64,000 nucleotides of DNA, from contig CAZKXI010000001.1 of assembly GCA_964556755.1 (NCBI GenBank), positions 248,001-312,000 of the forward strand, given 5' to 3'. The position numbers were made by a program, and so were the translations under genes. A model generated the notes under the pieces. That model saw only the letters and a list, made by a program, of their open reading frames with translations. It did not search any database and was not told the origin of the DNA. Below, piece after piece: positions 34,663 through 43,714 of the stretch. The stretch is from UBA4085 sp964556755 (GTDB lineage: Bacteria; Acidobacteriota; Aminicenantia; Aminicenantales; UBA4085). Position 1 is the stretch's first letter. Each line of letters begins with the position of its first letter.

Positions 34663-35796
34663 ATGAAAAGATCTCGCTTCACCTTCTTGGCCCTGGCCTT
34701 CGGGGCGCTCCTCATCCTCGGCGGCTGCCGGGCGGCCCAAGCCCCGGCCGAGGGTTCCCATTCCGGAGAGGACGGCGGCCGCGCCGAAGCTCCCGCCGGA
34801 ACGGTGGTCCTGACTCCCGAGGCCGTCGCCGGAGGCGGGATCGCGGTCGAGCCCGTCCGGGCGGCCGAGGTCGCCCGCACCATCCGGGCCTTGGGAGAGC
34901 TGGAGTTCGAAGCCCGGCGCTTGGCCGGAGTCTCGGCCCGGGCGTCCGGGCGGCTGGAGCGCCTGGCGGCCTACGCCGGAGACCGGGTCGCGGCCGGAGC
35001 CGTTCTGGCCGAGATCTACAGCACCGACTATCTGGCCGCCCAGGCGGAGGTCCTGCAGGCCGCCGCCCGGGTCGGTCGCAGGACCGGCCAGGACGACGAA
35101 GCGGCATCTCGCGCCTTCCTGGAAGCCTCTCGGCGCAAGCTGGCGCCCTTCGGCCCCACCCAAGCCGAGATCGATGCCTTGGTCGCCTCCGGACAAGTCC
35201 GGCCTCTGCTGGCCGTCCGGGCCCCCCTCTCCGGCGTCATCCTGGAATCGAAGGCCCTGGCCGGCGCCTCGGTGGAGGAAGGCGGCGACCTGTTCCGCCT
35301 CGGCGATCCCTCGCTGCTGCGGGCCTCCGTTCACCTGATGGAAGGGGACCTGGCCTGGCTCCGGCCCGGACGGGACGCCGCGGTCGTCACCCAAGCCTAT
35401 CCCGGGCGCGTCTTCCATGGCCGGCTCGTTCTCATCGGCGCGGCCATGGATCCGGCCACCCGCACGGTCGAGGGCCGGATCGAGCTGCCCAATCCCGATG
35501 GGGCGCTGAAGCCCGGCATGTTCGTCGAGGCCCGCCTGAGCACGGCCGAACGGCGCTCGGCCTTGACCGTTCCCGCCGCCGCGGTCCTGGAGCTCGCCGG
35601 CGGGCGGATCGTCTTCGTCCGGAGCGGGCCGTCCACGTTCCTCCTGCGGCCGGTCGAGACGGGGGAGACCCTTGACGGACGGGTCGAGATCCTGTCCGGG
35701 CTGGCCGCCGGCGAAGCGGTCGTCGTCGCGGGCGGCTTCCTGCTCAAGTCCGAGATGATGAAGGCCAGCCTGGGAGACGAGCATGGGCACGATTGA
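34663..35796 (+). CDS. CusB/CzcB-type periplasmic adaptor lipoprotein
   Basis: A protein of 377 residues with lipobox LLILGGC, then the membrane-fusion-protein domains in order: beta-barrel and lipoyl halves (AGVSARASGRLERL, VRAPLSGVILESKA), a short helical hairpin and the C-terminal membrane-proximal domain (VPAAAVLELAGGRIVFV). The tail GDEHGHD is His-rich and could bind metal. It joins the CusA-like pump and the outer channel. ATG 34651 is an alternative start, but 34663 follows GGAGAG and gives a cleaner signal. It overlaps cusA by 14 bases. Confidence 0.88.
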   Translation: MKRSRFTFLALAFGALLILGGCRAAQAPAEGSHSGEDGGRAEAPAGTVVLTPEAVAGGGIAVEPVRAAEVARTIRALGELEFEARRLAGVSARASGRLERLAAYAGDRVAAGAVLAEIYSTDYLAAQAEVLQAAARVGRRTGQDDEAASRAFLEASRRKLAPFGPTQAEIDALVASGQVRPLLAVRAPLSGVILESKALAGASVEEGGDLFRLGDPSLLRASVHLMEGDLAWLRPGRDAAVVTQAYPGRVFHGRLVLIGAAMDPATRTVEGRIELPNPDGALKPGMFVEARLSTAERRSALTVPAAAVLELAGGRIVFVRSGPSTFLLRPVETGETLDGRVEILSGLAAGEAVVVAGGFLLKSEMMKASLGDEHGHD

Positions 35797-38700
35797 CCGG
35801 ATCATCGAGTCGGCCTTGCGCCGGCGGGCCATCGTCCTTGTCGGCGTCGTTCTCCTGGCGGCCTTCGGGATCTGGTCTTTTCTGGGGCTGCCCATCGACG
35901 CCTTCCCGGATGTGACCAACATCCAGGTCGAGATCCTCTCGAATGCCCCCGGACTGTCCCCCCTGGAGGTCGAAAAGCTCGTCACCCATCCCGTGGAGCT
36001 GACCCTGCAGGGCATGCCGCGCCTGGCCCAGCTGCGCTCCGTCTCCCGGTTCGGCCTGTCCGTGATCACCGCCGTCTTCGAGGACGGGACGGATATCTCT
36101 TTCGCCCGGCAGCTGGTCCTGGAGCGGCTGAGCGAGGCCCGCGAACGGGTGCCCGAAGGGATCGAGATCGCCATGGGGCCCATCTCCACGGCCATGGGCG
36201 AGATCTACCAGTACACCCTGAAGAGGGACATGCCCGGCGATCCGGAGGCCCAAAAGGCCGCCCTGACCGAGCTGCGGACGGTCCAAGACTGGACCCTGGC
36301 CCCCATCCTCAAGTCCATCCCCGGCGTCAGCGAGATCAACTCCTTCGGCGGCTTCATCAAGCAGTTCCAGGTCGTCGTCGATCCGGACCGGCTGCTCAAG
36401 TACGGCCTCGCCTTGGGCGACGTGGCCGAGGCCCTGCGCCGCAACAACCTCAACGCCGGCGGCAACGTCCTGCCGTCCGGCTCCCAGCAATACATCGTCC
36501 GCGGCGTCGGCCTCCTGCAGTCGGCCGAGGAGATCGGCCTGATCGTCCTCAAGGCGGAGCGGGGCACGCCGGTCCTGCTGCGGGATGTGGCGCGCGCTTC
36601 GGCCGGGCAGGCCGTCCGCCAGGGCGGCGCCATGATCGACGCCCGCGGCGAGTGCGTCGGCGGCGTCGTCATGATGCTGCGCGGGGCCAACAGCCGGGAA
36701 GTCGTGCGGGCCGTCGAGGCCCGGGTGGCCGGCATCAACGCCGGCGGCGTCCTGCCGGCGGGGGTGACGATCGAGCCCTATTACAAGCGCTCCGACATCG
36801 TCCGCAAGAGCATCCGGACCGTGTCCGAGGCCCTGATCATCGGCTCGCTCTTCGTCCTGCTCGTCCTCTTGGTCTTCCTCCGGTCGCTTCGCGGCGCCCT
36901 CATCGTCATCCTGGCCCTGCCGCTGTCGGCGCTCTTCACCTTCATCACCATGCGCCTGGCGGGGCTGTCGGCCAACCTCATGTCCCTGGGCGGCCTGGCC
37001 ATCTCCATCGGCATGATCATCGACGCCACCATCATCCAGGTGGAGAACGCCGAGCGGCATCTGTCCGAGGCGGGCCCCGGCTCGCGCCGCCTGCCCGTCG
37101 TCCTCAAGGCCGTGCTCGAGGTCCGCAAGCCGAGCATCTTCGGCGAGCTGATCATCGCCCTGACCTTCATCCCGATCTTCTCCCTGCAGGGGATCGAGGG
37201 CAAGATGTTCCTGCCCTTGGCCTTCACCCACATCATCGCTCTCTTCGCCTCGCTGCTCCTGTCGCTGGTGGCCATTCCGGCCTTCTGCCTCACCGTTCTG
37301 CGGCCCCGGCCCGGCCGACGGATCGTCGTCATCGAGGCGGCCCGCCGGATCTACCAGCCGGCCCTTCGCTGGAGCCTGCGGCACAAGGCCATCCCGGCGG
37401 CCGTCTCCGCCCTGCTCCTGGCCGGGGCCCTGGCCCTGGTCCCGCGGCTGGGCACCGAGTTCATGCCGGTCATGGACGAGGGGGCCTTCGACATGGACTT
37501 CCAGCTCCTGCCCGGCATCGCCCTGGCCGAGTCCCTGGAGACCAGCCGCAAGGTCCAGGAGCGGCTGATGCGCTTCCCCGAGCTCCTCACGATCGTCGGC
37601 AAGACCGGCCAGACGGGCCTGGCCCTCGAGGCCCGCGGGGTCGAGAAGACCGGCTTTGTCGGCCTGCTCAAGCCGCGCTCGGAATGGACCTCGGCCCGGA
37701 CCCGGGACGAGCTGTTCGACAAGATGCGGGCTTCCCTGGCCGACATCCCCGGCATCGCCTTCTCCTTCAGCCAGCCCATCGCCTGCCGGATCGACGAGAT
37801 CGTGGCCGGCACCCGCAGCCAGCTCATCGTCAAGCTGTTCGGGGACGACCTCGATGTCTTAAAGGACCGGGCCGACCACATCGCCGAGGCGCTGGCCGGT
37901 CTGCGCGGCGTCCAGGACTTGGTCGTGGAGAGCGTGGCCGGGCAGCCCTACCTGACCGTCCGGCCCGACCGGGCGGCCATCGCCCGCCACGGCCTGGCGG
38001 TCGAGGACATCCAGGACCTGGTCGAGACCGCGGTCGGCGGGAAGACCGTCACCCGCCTGTACGAGGGCGAGCGGCTCTTCGACGTCCAGCTCCGATACCC
38101 CGAGGAGCGCCGCGATTCGCCCCGGGCGATCGGCGCCATTCTCGTCGGGACGCCGGCCGGCGGACGCGTTCCCCTGTCGGCGCTGGCGGACATCCGGACG
38201 GGGGAGGGGCCGGCTCAGATCAGCCGCGAGTCCGGCCGGCGCCGCATCGGCGTCGAGTGCAACATCGGCGGCCGGGACCTGGGCGGATTCGTGGCCGAGG
38301 CGAAGCGCGTCATCTCGGCCTCGGTGCCGCTGCCGCGGGGCTACGACCTGACCTATGGCGGCCAGTTCGAGAACCAGCAGCGGGCCATGCGCCGGCTGGG
38401 CGTCATCCTGCCGGCCACCATCGGCCTCATCCTCTTCCTTCTCTACCTGACCTTCGGCGCCCTGCGCCCGGCCCTGCTCATCCTGCTCAATCTGCCCTTC
38501 GCCCTGGTCGGCGGCGTCCTGTCGCTGGCCCTGTCGGGGCTCTATCTCTCGGTGCCCGCCTCGGTCGGCTTCATCGCCCTCTTCGGCATCGCCGTCCTCA
38601 ACGGCATCGTCCTGCTGTCCTACATCATCCAGCTCCGCGAGGAGGGCCGGCCCCTGGAGGAGGCCATCGCCCGCGGCTGCGCCAACCGGCTGCGCCCGGT

Positions 38701-38896
38701 GCTGATGACGGCCACGATCACCATCTTCAGCCTCCTGCCGCTTCTCTTCGCCCAGGGCCCCGGCTCCGAGATCCAGAGGCCCCTGGCCGTGGTGGTCGTG
38801 GGCGGGCTGGTCACCTCGACCCTGATGACCCTGCTCGTCCTGCCGGCCCTCTATGCCTGGTCCGAAGGACGAAGGAAATCGGCGAAGAGCCAATAA
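35783..38896 (+). CDS. CusA/CzcA-family heavy-metal RND pump
   Basis: A 12-helix RND transporter of 1037 residues (MGTIDRIIESALRRRAIVL start; ALPLSALFTFITMRLAG; PVLMTATITIFSLLPLLFAQG near the end). The proton-relay helix reads AISIGMIIDATIIQVEN. CzcA-type divalent pumps have an extra Asp in that helix (AIDFG); here it is Ser and only the second Asp remains, as in CusA, which suggests monovalent Cu+/Ag+ as substrate (inference). The final codons (RKSAKSQ, stop 38894-38896) are part of a terminal-repeat sequence of the intergenic element, so the pump's C-terminus has been rewritten by it. Confidence 0.9.
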   Translation: MGTIDRIIESALRRRAIVLVGVVLLAAFGIWSFLGLPIDAFPDVTNIQVEILSNAPGLSPLEVEKLVTHPVELTLQGMPRLAQLRSVSRFGLSVITAVFEDGTDISFARQLVLERLSEARERVPEGIEIAMGPISTAMGEIYQYTLKRDMPGDPEAQKAALTELRTVQDWTLAPILKSIPGVSEINSFGGFIKQFQVVVDPDRLLKYGLALGDVAEALRRNNLNAGGNVLPSGSQQYIVRGVGLLQSAEEIGLIVLKAERGTPVLLRDVARASAGQAVRQGGAMIDARGECVGGVVMMLRGANSREVVRAVEARVAGINAGGVLPAGVTIEPYYKRSDIVRKSIRTVSEALIIGSLFVLLVLLVFLRSLRGALIVILALPLSALFTFITMRLAGLSANLMSLGGLAISIGMIIDATIIQVENAERHLSEAGPGSRRLPVVLKAVLEVRKPSIFGELIIALTFIPIFSLQGIEGKMFLPLAFTHIIALFASLLLSLVAIPAFCLTVLRPRPGRRIVVIEAARRIYQPALRWSLRHKAIPAAVSALLLAGALALVPRLGTEFMPVMDEGAFDMDFQLLPGIALAESLETSRKVQERLMRFPELLTIVGKTGQTGLALEARGVEKTGFVGLLKPRSEWTSARTRDELFDKMRASLADIPGIAFSFSQPIACRIDEIVAGTRSQLIVKLFGDDLDVLKDRADHIAEALAGLRGVQDLVVESVAGQPYLTVRPDRAAIARHGLAVEDIQDLVETAVGGKTVTRLYEGERLFDVQLRYPEERRDSPRAIGAILVGTPAGGRVPLSALADIRTGEGPAQISRESGRRRIGVECNIGGRDLGGFVAEAKRVISASVPLPRGYDLTYGGQFENQQRAMRRLGVILPATIGLILFLLYLTFGALRPALLILLNLPFALVGGVLSLALSGLYLSVPASVGFIALFGIAVLNGIVLLSYIIQLREEGRPLEEAIARGCANRLRPVLMTATITIFSLLPLLFAQGPGSEIQRPLAVVVVGGLVTSTLMTLLVLPALYAWSEGRRKSAKSQ

Positions 38897-38900
38897 AAAA

Positions 38901-39327
38901 GGTTCTTCGCCAATTTCCGGGAAAGCCGCGCGGCTCGGGGTACACCGTCGGGGGCGACGGAGCCATAGGCCGTGACCGAATCGTGATGAATCAACTGCCT
39001 CGGGGGGATAAAACGGCCTCTAGTCGGCCAACGGCGGAGAAGCGCCGGTGGAGCCCGTGTAGGCCGCTGCTAGATGGAGAGCCTTAAGCAAGATCGAGCT
39101 AAGACTCTACGGCCCAATCTGGTCATAGGAGCAGGCTCAACCAAGCCGTCCTCGCGGAGACAGATGAAGCATCCGTCTCGACGAGGGTTGCGCAGGCTCC
39201 GCCGGGACGACTAAGGCCCGCCGAGAGCGAGACCGTTCAAGGTCGGCTACGGACTGATCGCGGGCCTTGTACCCTCGCCCTCGAGGGTATACCCTGAACC
39301 GGGCTTCCCGGAATTGGGCGAAGAGCC
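38901..39327. repeat. Intergenic terminal-inverted-repeat element, copy C (longest)
   Basis: 427 bases between the CusA-like gene and a terminator. Ends: left GGTTCTTCGCCAATTTCCGG (38901 on) and right 39304-39327, imperfect inverted copies. Module 1 (about 38935-39025) is shared with copy D at 60073-60236; module 2 (about 39022-39150) is shared with copy B, opposite orientation. A third part unique to C (39148-39292) folds readily: GAGACAGATG/CATCCGTCTC, AAGGCCCGC/GCGGGCCTT and TACCCTCG/CGAGGGTA. A further repeat end abuts on the left (38874-38891) and forms a hairpin with the start of C. No credible gene. Confidence 0.78.
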
Positions 39328-39329
39328 AT

Positions 39330-39363
39330 AAAAAAGCCCCGCCCCCCGGAAGGGGAGCGGGGC
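39330..39363 (-). terminator. Rho-independent terminator of the RND efflux operon
   Basis: On the minus strand, a GC-rich stem (GCCCCGCTCCCC paired with GGGGGGCGGGGC, four-base loop) is followed by TTTTTT (39335-39330). It lies 38 bases past the stop of the RND gene at 39401. Confidence 0.85.
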
Positions 39364-39400
39364 GGGGGATACGGCGCGGGCGGCCCGGGCCGCCCGAAGA

Positions 39401-42400
39401 TCAGGGCTTGGCCGCGGGAGCCGCCGGCGCGGGCTCCGGCGGCCGCTTCTTCTTCGGCGTCAGCTTGTCGGCCACGACGTAGAAGGCGGGCACGACGACC
39501 AGGCTCAGGACCGTCGACAGGATCAAGCCGCCGATGACGCCGATGGCCATGGGCATGCGGATCTCGGAGCCCGAGCCCAGCCCCAGGGCGGGCGGGATGG
39601 CCGCCATCATGGTCGCGGTGGCGGTCATCAGGATCGGCCGCAGCCGGATGGGGCCGGCCTTCTTCATGGACTCGCGGGCGCTGAAGCCCTGGACCCGGAA
39701 GGCGTTGGCATAATCGACCAAGATGATGGAGTTCTTCTTGACGATGCCCATCAGCAGCAGCAGGCCGATCATGCTGAAGATGTTCAGCGACTGGCCGGCC
39801 AGGGACAGGGCGAAGACCGCGCCGGCGATCGACAGCGGCAGGATGGTGATGATGGTGACGGGATCCTTGTAAGAGTTGAACTGCGAGGCCAGGATCATAT
39901 AGGCGATGCCGATGCCCAAGATCATGGCGAACAGCAGGCTGCTCATCGACTCGCGGAAGGCGACGCTGGATCCGCCCAGGACGATCCGGTAGCCGATCGG
40001 CAGACCCTTGGCCAGGCCCTCGACGTAGCGCAGGGCCTCGTCCTGGGCATGGCCGGGGGCGATGTTGGCGTACATGGAGATGGCCCGCTCGCGGTCCTTG
40101 CGGGTGATGGCCTGCAGGGCCGGCTGTTCCTGGTAAGTCACGAGCGAGGACAGGGGGACCAGCTGGTTGGACCGGGTCCGGACCTTCATCCGGGCCAGGT
40201 CCTCGGGGCGGGTGCGCTGGGAGGCCAGCAGCTTGAGCCGGACATCCACCCGGCGGCCGCCGGTGCTGTACTTGCCCACGCGGACGCCGCCGACCAGCGC
40301 GTTGAGGGTCGTGGCCACGTCATCGATGGACACCCCGATGTCGGCCGCCATGGCCCGGTCGGGGATGATCCTCAGCTCCGGCTGCCCGATGCGGTAGTCG
40401 GAGTCGAGGTCGATGACGATGCCGCTGTCGCGAAGATCGTTCATGATCCCCTGGCTGAGGGCGATGAGCTGATCCCAGTTCGGGCCGCGGACGGAGAACT
40501 CGACCGGGAAGCCGCGCTGGCCGGTCAGGCCCTGTTGGGACAGGTCCTGGATGACGGCCCGGACGCCGGGGATGGCGTTCAGCTCCCGCCGCATGATGGC
40601 CGACAGCTCGGCGACGCCCAGCTCCCGCTCCTTGGGAGGGAGCAGGGTGATGTTCATGAAGCCGCCGCTGCCCATGCCGGAGAAGGAGAAGCAGCGGATG
40701 ACCTCGGGCCGGGCGGTGACGATGTCCTCGGCTTTCTGCATCAGCCGGGCGGTCTCGGTGATGTCGGCTCCGACCTGGATCTGGAGGCGGATGGACATCC
40801 GGCTGAGGTCCTGCGAGGGGACCATCTCGGCCGGCATGCCGAGCAGCACGGCTAGGGCCGCCCCGAAGACGAGGAGCGCCCCGAGCAGAATCCAGACCGG
40901 GTGGCGGAGGCCGCCGGCCAGGACACGGGCGTAGAAATCCTCCAGGCGCTTGAAGCCCTTGTCCACGGCCAGCCCGACCCGGCTGCGGCCCTCCCGGGAC
41001 GTCCGCAGGAACTGCGAGCAGCGGGCCGGAGCCAGGGTCACAGCCTCGATGTACGAGAGCAGGACGGCCAGGCACAAGGTGACGCCGAATTGGAGGAAGA
41101 AGCGGCCGATGACGCCCTTGACGAAGACGACCGGGATGAAGATGGCCACCACGGCCAGGGTGGCGGCCAGGGCGGCGAAGGCGATCTCCTGCGTCCCGCC
41201 CAGGGCCGCCTGGACCAGGGTCTGCCCCCCCTCGCGGTGGCGGAAGATGTTCTCCATGACCATGATGGCGTCGTCGACGACGATGCCGACGGCCAGGGCC
41301 ATGGCCAGCAGGGTGAAGGTGTTGAAGGTGTAGCCCAGGAAGTAGATGATGGCCACCGTGCCCAGGAGGGACATGGGGATGGCCAGGACGACGTTGAGGG
41401 TCGAGGATAGCGAGCCCAGGAACAGCCAGCAGACGAAGGCGGTCAGGATAACCGAGAGGAGGATCTCGAACTCGATCTCCCGGACCGACTCCTCGATGAA
41501 CTGGGTGGTATCGAAGACGACCGCCGTGTTGAGATCCTCGGGCAGGGTCTTCTGGAACTCCTCCAGGGCCTTGCGGACCTGGCGGGCCACGGCCACGGCG
41601 TTGGAGCCGCGCTGCTTCTTGATCGACAAGCCCTGGGCCTGGACGCCGTCCAGGCGGGCGATGCGCCGGGTGTCGTCGAAGCCGTCCTCGACCAGGGCCA
41701 CGTCGTTGATGTAGATGGGCGCCCCGGCGACCTGGCGGATGACGATATGCCGCAGGGTCTCGATGTCGATGGCCTCGCCCAGGACGCGCAGGTTGACCTC
41801 GCGGCCGGGCGTCTCCAGGCGTCCGGCCGGGAGCTCCACGTGCTCTCTCTGCAGGGCCGAGGTGATGTCGCGGACGGTGACGCCCTTCTCGTCCATCTTG
41901 ACCGCGTCCAGCCAGACCCGGACGTTGCGGTCCTGGAAGCCCATCAGGCTGATCTCGCCGACGCCGGGGATGGTCTGCAGCTTCTCCTTGAGGCTGTACT
42001 GGATCAGGTCGGCCAGGACGCGGGGCGGCACGGGGCCGGCCAGCGAGATCATCATGATCGGCTGGTCCTCGGGATTGCTCTTGGAGATGGTCGGCGGGTC
42101 GAGGTCGCGCGGCAGCGAGCGCTGGGCCTGGGCCACCTTGGCCTGGACGTCCTGCAGGGCCAGCTCGATGTTGCGCGACAGGTCGAACTCCAGGGTCACC
42201 GAGGCGCCGCCCGAGCGGCAGCTGGAGGAGATGGTCTTGAGCCCCTCGACCTGGACCAGGGCCTCTTCCAGCCCTTGGACGATGTCGTTCTCCACGACCT
42301 CGGGCGCGGCGCCCGGCCAGGACACGTTGACCGAGATGGTCGGGAAATCGACGTCGGGGAACTGGCTGATGCCGATCCGGGTCGCGGCCACGACGCCGAA

Positions 42401-42469
42401 GACGATCGTGCCGGCCATCAGCATCCAGGCCAGCACGGGCTTGCGGACGCAGGCTTCTGTGATCTTCAT
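39401..42469 (-). CDS. AcrB/MexB-type RND efflux pump (HAE family)
   Basis: A protein of 1022 residues with 12 predicted helices and two large periplasmic loops. The start KITEACVRKPVLAWMLM, the proton-relay helix MALAVGIVVDDAIMVMEN (two adjacent Asp, as in AcrB) and GIVKKNSIILVDYAN place it in the hydrophobe/amphiphile branch, unlike the metal pump at 35783. It exports drugs, detergents or lipids from periplasm or inner membrane. Last gene of a three-gene operon: outer-membrane factor, adaptor, pump. Confidence 0.94.
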   Translation of the reverse strand: MKITEACVRKPVLAWMLMAGTIVFGVVAATRIGISQFPDVDFPTISVNVSWPGAAPEVVENDIVQGLEEALVQVEGLKTISSSCRSGGASVTLEFDLSRNIELALQDVQAKVAQAQRSLPRDLDPPTISKSNPEDQPIMMISLAGPVPPRVLADLIQYSLKEKLQTIPGVGEISLMGFQDRNVRVWLDAVKMDEKGVTVRDITSALQREHVELPAGRLETPGREVNLRVLGEAIDIETLRHIVIRQVAGAPIYINDVALVEDGFDDTRRIARLDGVQAQGLSIKKQRGSNAVAVARQVRKALEEFQKTLPEDLNTAVVFDTTQFIEESVREIEFEILLSVILTAFVCWLFLGSLSSTLNVVLAIPMSLLGTVAIIYFLGYTFNTFTLLAMALAVGIVVDDAIMVMENIFRHREGGQTLVQAALGGTQEIAFAALAATLAVVAIFIPVVFVKGVIGRFFLQFGVTLCLAVLLSYIEAVTLAPARCSQFLRTSREGRSRVGLAVDKGFKRLEDFYARVLAGGLRHPVWILLGALLVFGAALAVLLGMPAEMVPSQDLSRMSIRLQIQVGADITETARLMQKAEDIVTARPEVIRCFSFSGMGSGGFMNITLLPPKERELGVAELSAIMRRELNAIPGVRAVIQDLSQQGLTGQRGFPVEFSVRGPNWDQLIALSQGIMNDLRDSGIVIDLDSDYRIGQPELRIIPDRAMAADIGVSIDDVATTLNALVGGVRVGKYSTGGRRVDVRLKLLASQRTRPEDLARMKVRTRSNQLVPLSSLVTYQEQPALQAITRKDRERAISMYANIAPGHAQDEALRYVEGLAKGLPIGYRIVLGGSSVAFRESMSSLLFAMILGIGIAYMILASQFNSYKDPVTIITILPLSIAGAVFALSLAGQSLNIFSMIGLLLLMGIVKKNSIILVDYANAFRVQGFSARESMKKAGPIRLRPILMTATATMMAAIPPALGLGSGSEIRMPMAIGVIGGLILSTVLSLVVVPAFYVVADKLTPKKKRPPEPAPAAPAAKP

Positions 42470-42499
42470 GGCGGGATCCTCGGGCGGAGGCGGAGCCGC

Positions 42500-43714
42500 T
42501 CAGCGCCCGGCCGGGGGCTTCTCGGCCGCGGGCGGGCTTCCGGCCGGCCGGCCGCCCTCGGGCTTGGCCTCGGCCGAGCTGGGCAGGCCTCCGGCGGGCA
42601 CGACCCGGACCGGGAAGCCGTTCTGCAGAGACTCGGCGCCGCGCACGACCAGGCTTTCTCCGATCTCGAGCCCGGACAGCACCTCGGCCTGGCCGTCGAT
42701 GGTCCGCATGCCGATGGTCAGGATGCGCTCCTTGGCCGTATTGCCCTCGACCACGAAGGCGATGAAGCCCTTCTCGCTGGGCCGGATGGCGGTCTGGCGG
42801 ATGACGGGGGCCTGGCGCGGCTTGCTGACCGGGATGGTCAGCTCGACGAAGGAGCCGGGCCGCAGGGTCGGGTCGGACGATTCGCGCACCTGGCCGGTCA
42901 CCTCGACCATGCGGGAGGACTCGTCGGCCGAGGCGGCGATGTGGGTCAGGACGGCCGAATAGGCCTTGGGATTGTCGCGGACCTTGAACTCGGCCACCAT
43001 GCCGGACCGCAGCTGCGCGGCGTCCTTCTCGGGGACGCGGAAGCGGAGCAGCAGCGGATCGCGGCGGACCAGGGTGGCCAGGACGGTGCCGACCTGGACG
43101 TACTGCCCGGTCTGGACCGTCCTCGTCTGGACCGCCCCGCCGAAGGGCGCCCGGACGTAGGCGTCGCGCAGGTTGAGCTTGGCCTGGTTCAGAGCCGCCT
43201 GGGTCTGGGCCACGTCGGCCGCGGCCAGGCGGACCTTGGTCCGCCAGGTCTCCAGCTCCTCGCCCGGGATCAACCCGGGATTCTGGACGCTGACGGCCTC
43301 GCGGCGCTTGAGGCCCGCTTCGGCGTCGGCCTTGGAGGCCAAAGCCCGGTCGTAGGTGGCCTGGGCCGACTCGACGGCCAGGGTGTACCTCTCGGTCTCG
43401 ATCTCGACCAGGGCGTCGCCGGGGTTGACGTAGCTGCCCTCGGAGAAGAGGACCTTGTCGACGATGCCGGCCACCCGCGAGGTGACCTGGACCTTCTCGA
43501 AGGCCTCGACGGCGCCCACGGCGCTGACGCTGAAGATCAGGGACTGGACGCCGACCTTCTCCACCTCGACGGGGAAGGACATCCGGCTGCCGCCCCGGGC
43601 TCCGGACTTGGCCCCCGGGGAGGTCTCTCCGCCGCTCTTCTTGCAGCCCGCGGCGGCCAGCAGGCCCGCCGCGAAGATAACCAGGACGATCCTGGAGAGA
43701 TGCTTAGTCTTCAC
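42500..43714 (-). CDS. RND periplasmic adaptor lipoprotein (AcrA-like)
   Basis: A protein of 404 residues with lipobox LLAAAGC followed by the adaptor layout. Barrel-sandwich halves read VTSRVAGIVDKVLFSEGSYV and YVRAPFGGAVQTRTVQTGQY, around a helical hairpin (residues about 120-190). A beta-barrel (VEVTGQVRESSDPTLRPGSF) follows, then a Pro/Ala-rich tail. It bridges the RND pump and TolC-type channel. It overlaps the channel gene by 11 bases and is followed by the pump after 30 bases. Confidence 0.93.
   Translation of the reverse strand: MKTKHLSRIVLVIFAAGLLAAAGCKKSGGETSPGAKSGARGGSRMSFPVEVEKVGVQSLIFSVSAVGAVEAFEKVQVTSRVAGIVDKVLFSEGSYVNPGDALVEIETERYTLAVESAQATYDRALASKADAEAGLKRREAVSVQNPGLIPGEELETWRTKVRLAAADVAQTQAALNQAKLNLRDAYVRAPFGGAVQTRTVQTGQYVQVGTVLATLVRRDPLLLRFRVPEKDAAQLRSGMVAEFKVRDNPKAYSAVLTHIAASADESSRMVEVTGQVRESSDPTLRPGSFVELTIPVSKPRQAPVIRQTAIRPSEKGFIAFVVEGNTAKERILTIGMRTIDGQAEVLSGLEIGESLVVRGAESLQNGFPVRVVPAGGLPSSAEAKPEGGRPAGSPPAAEKPPAGR

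Noticed and set aside
38901..39087. Peptide GYTVGG...RPTAEKRRWSPCR readable in copies C, D and partly B
   Set aside because: The same frame is readable in several copies and some changes are silent, but the sequence also folds as inverted repeats, no copy has a start with ribosome site, and copies lose different parts. Repeat homology explains the resemblance better than protein coding.
38901..39327. Copy C as a group II intron, tmRNA, RNase P RNA or SRP RNA
   Set aside because: None of the conserved cores (group II domain V, tmRNA ends, RNase P GAGGAAAGUCC, SRP GNAR tetraloop region) is visible.
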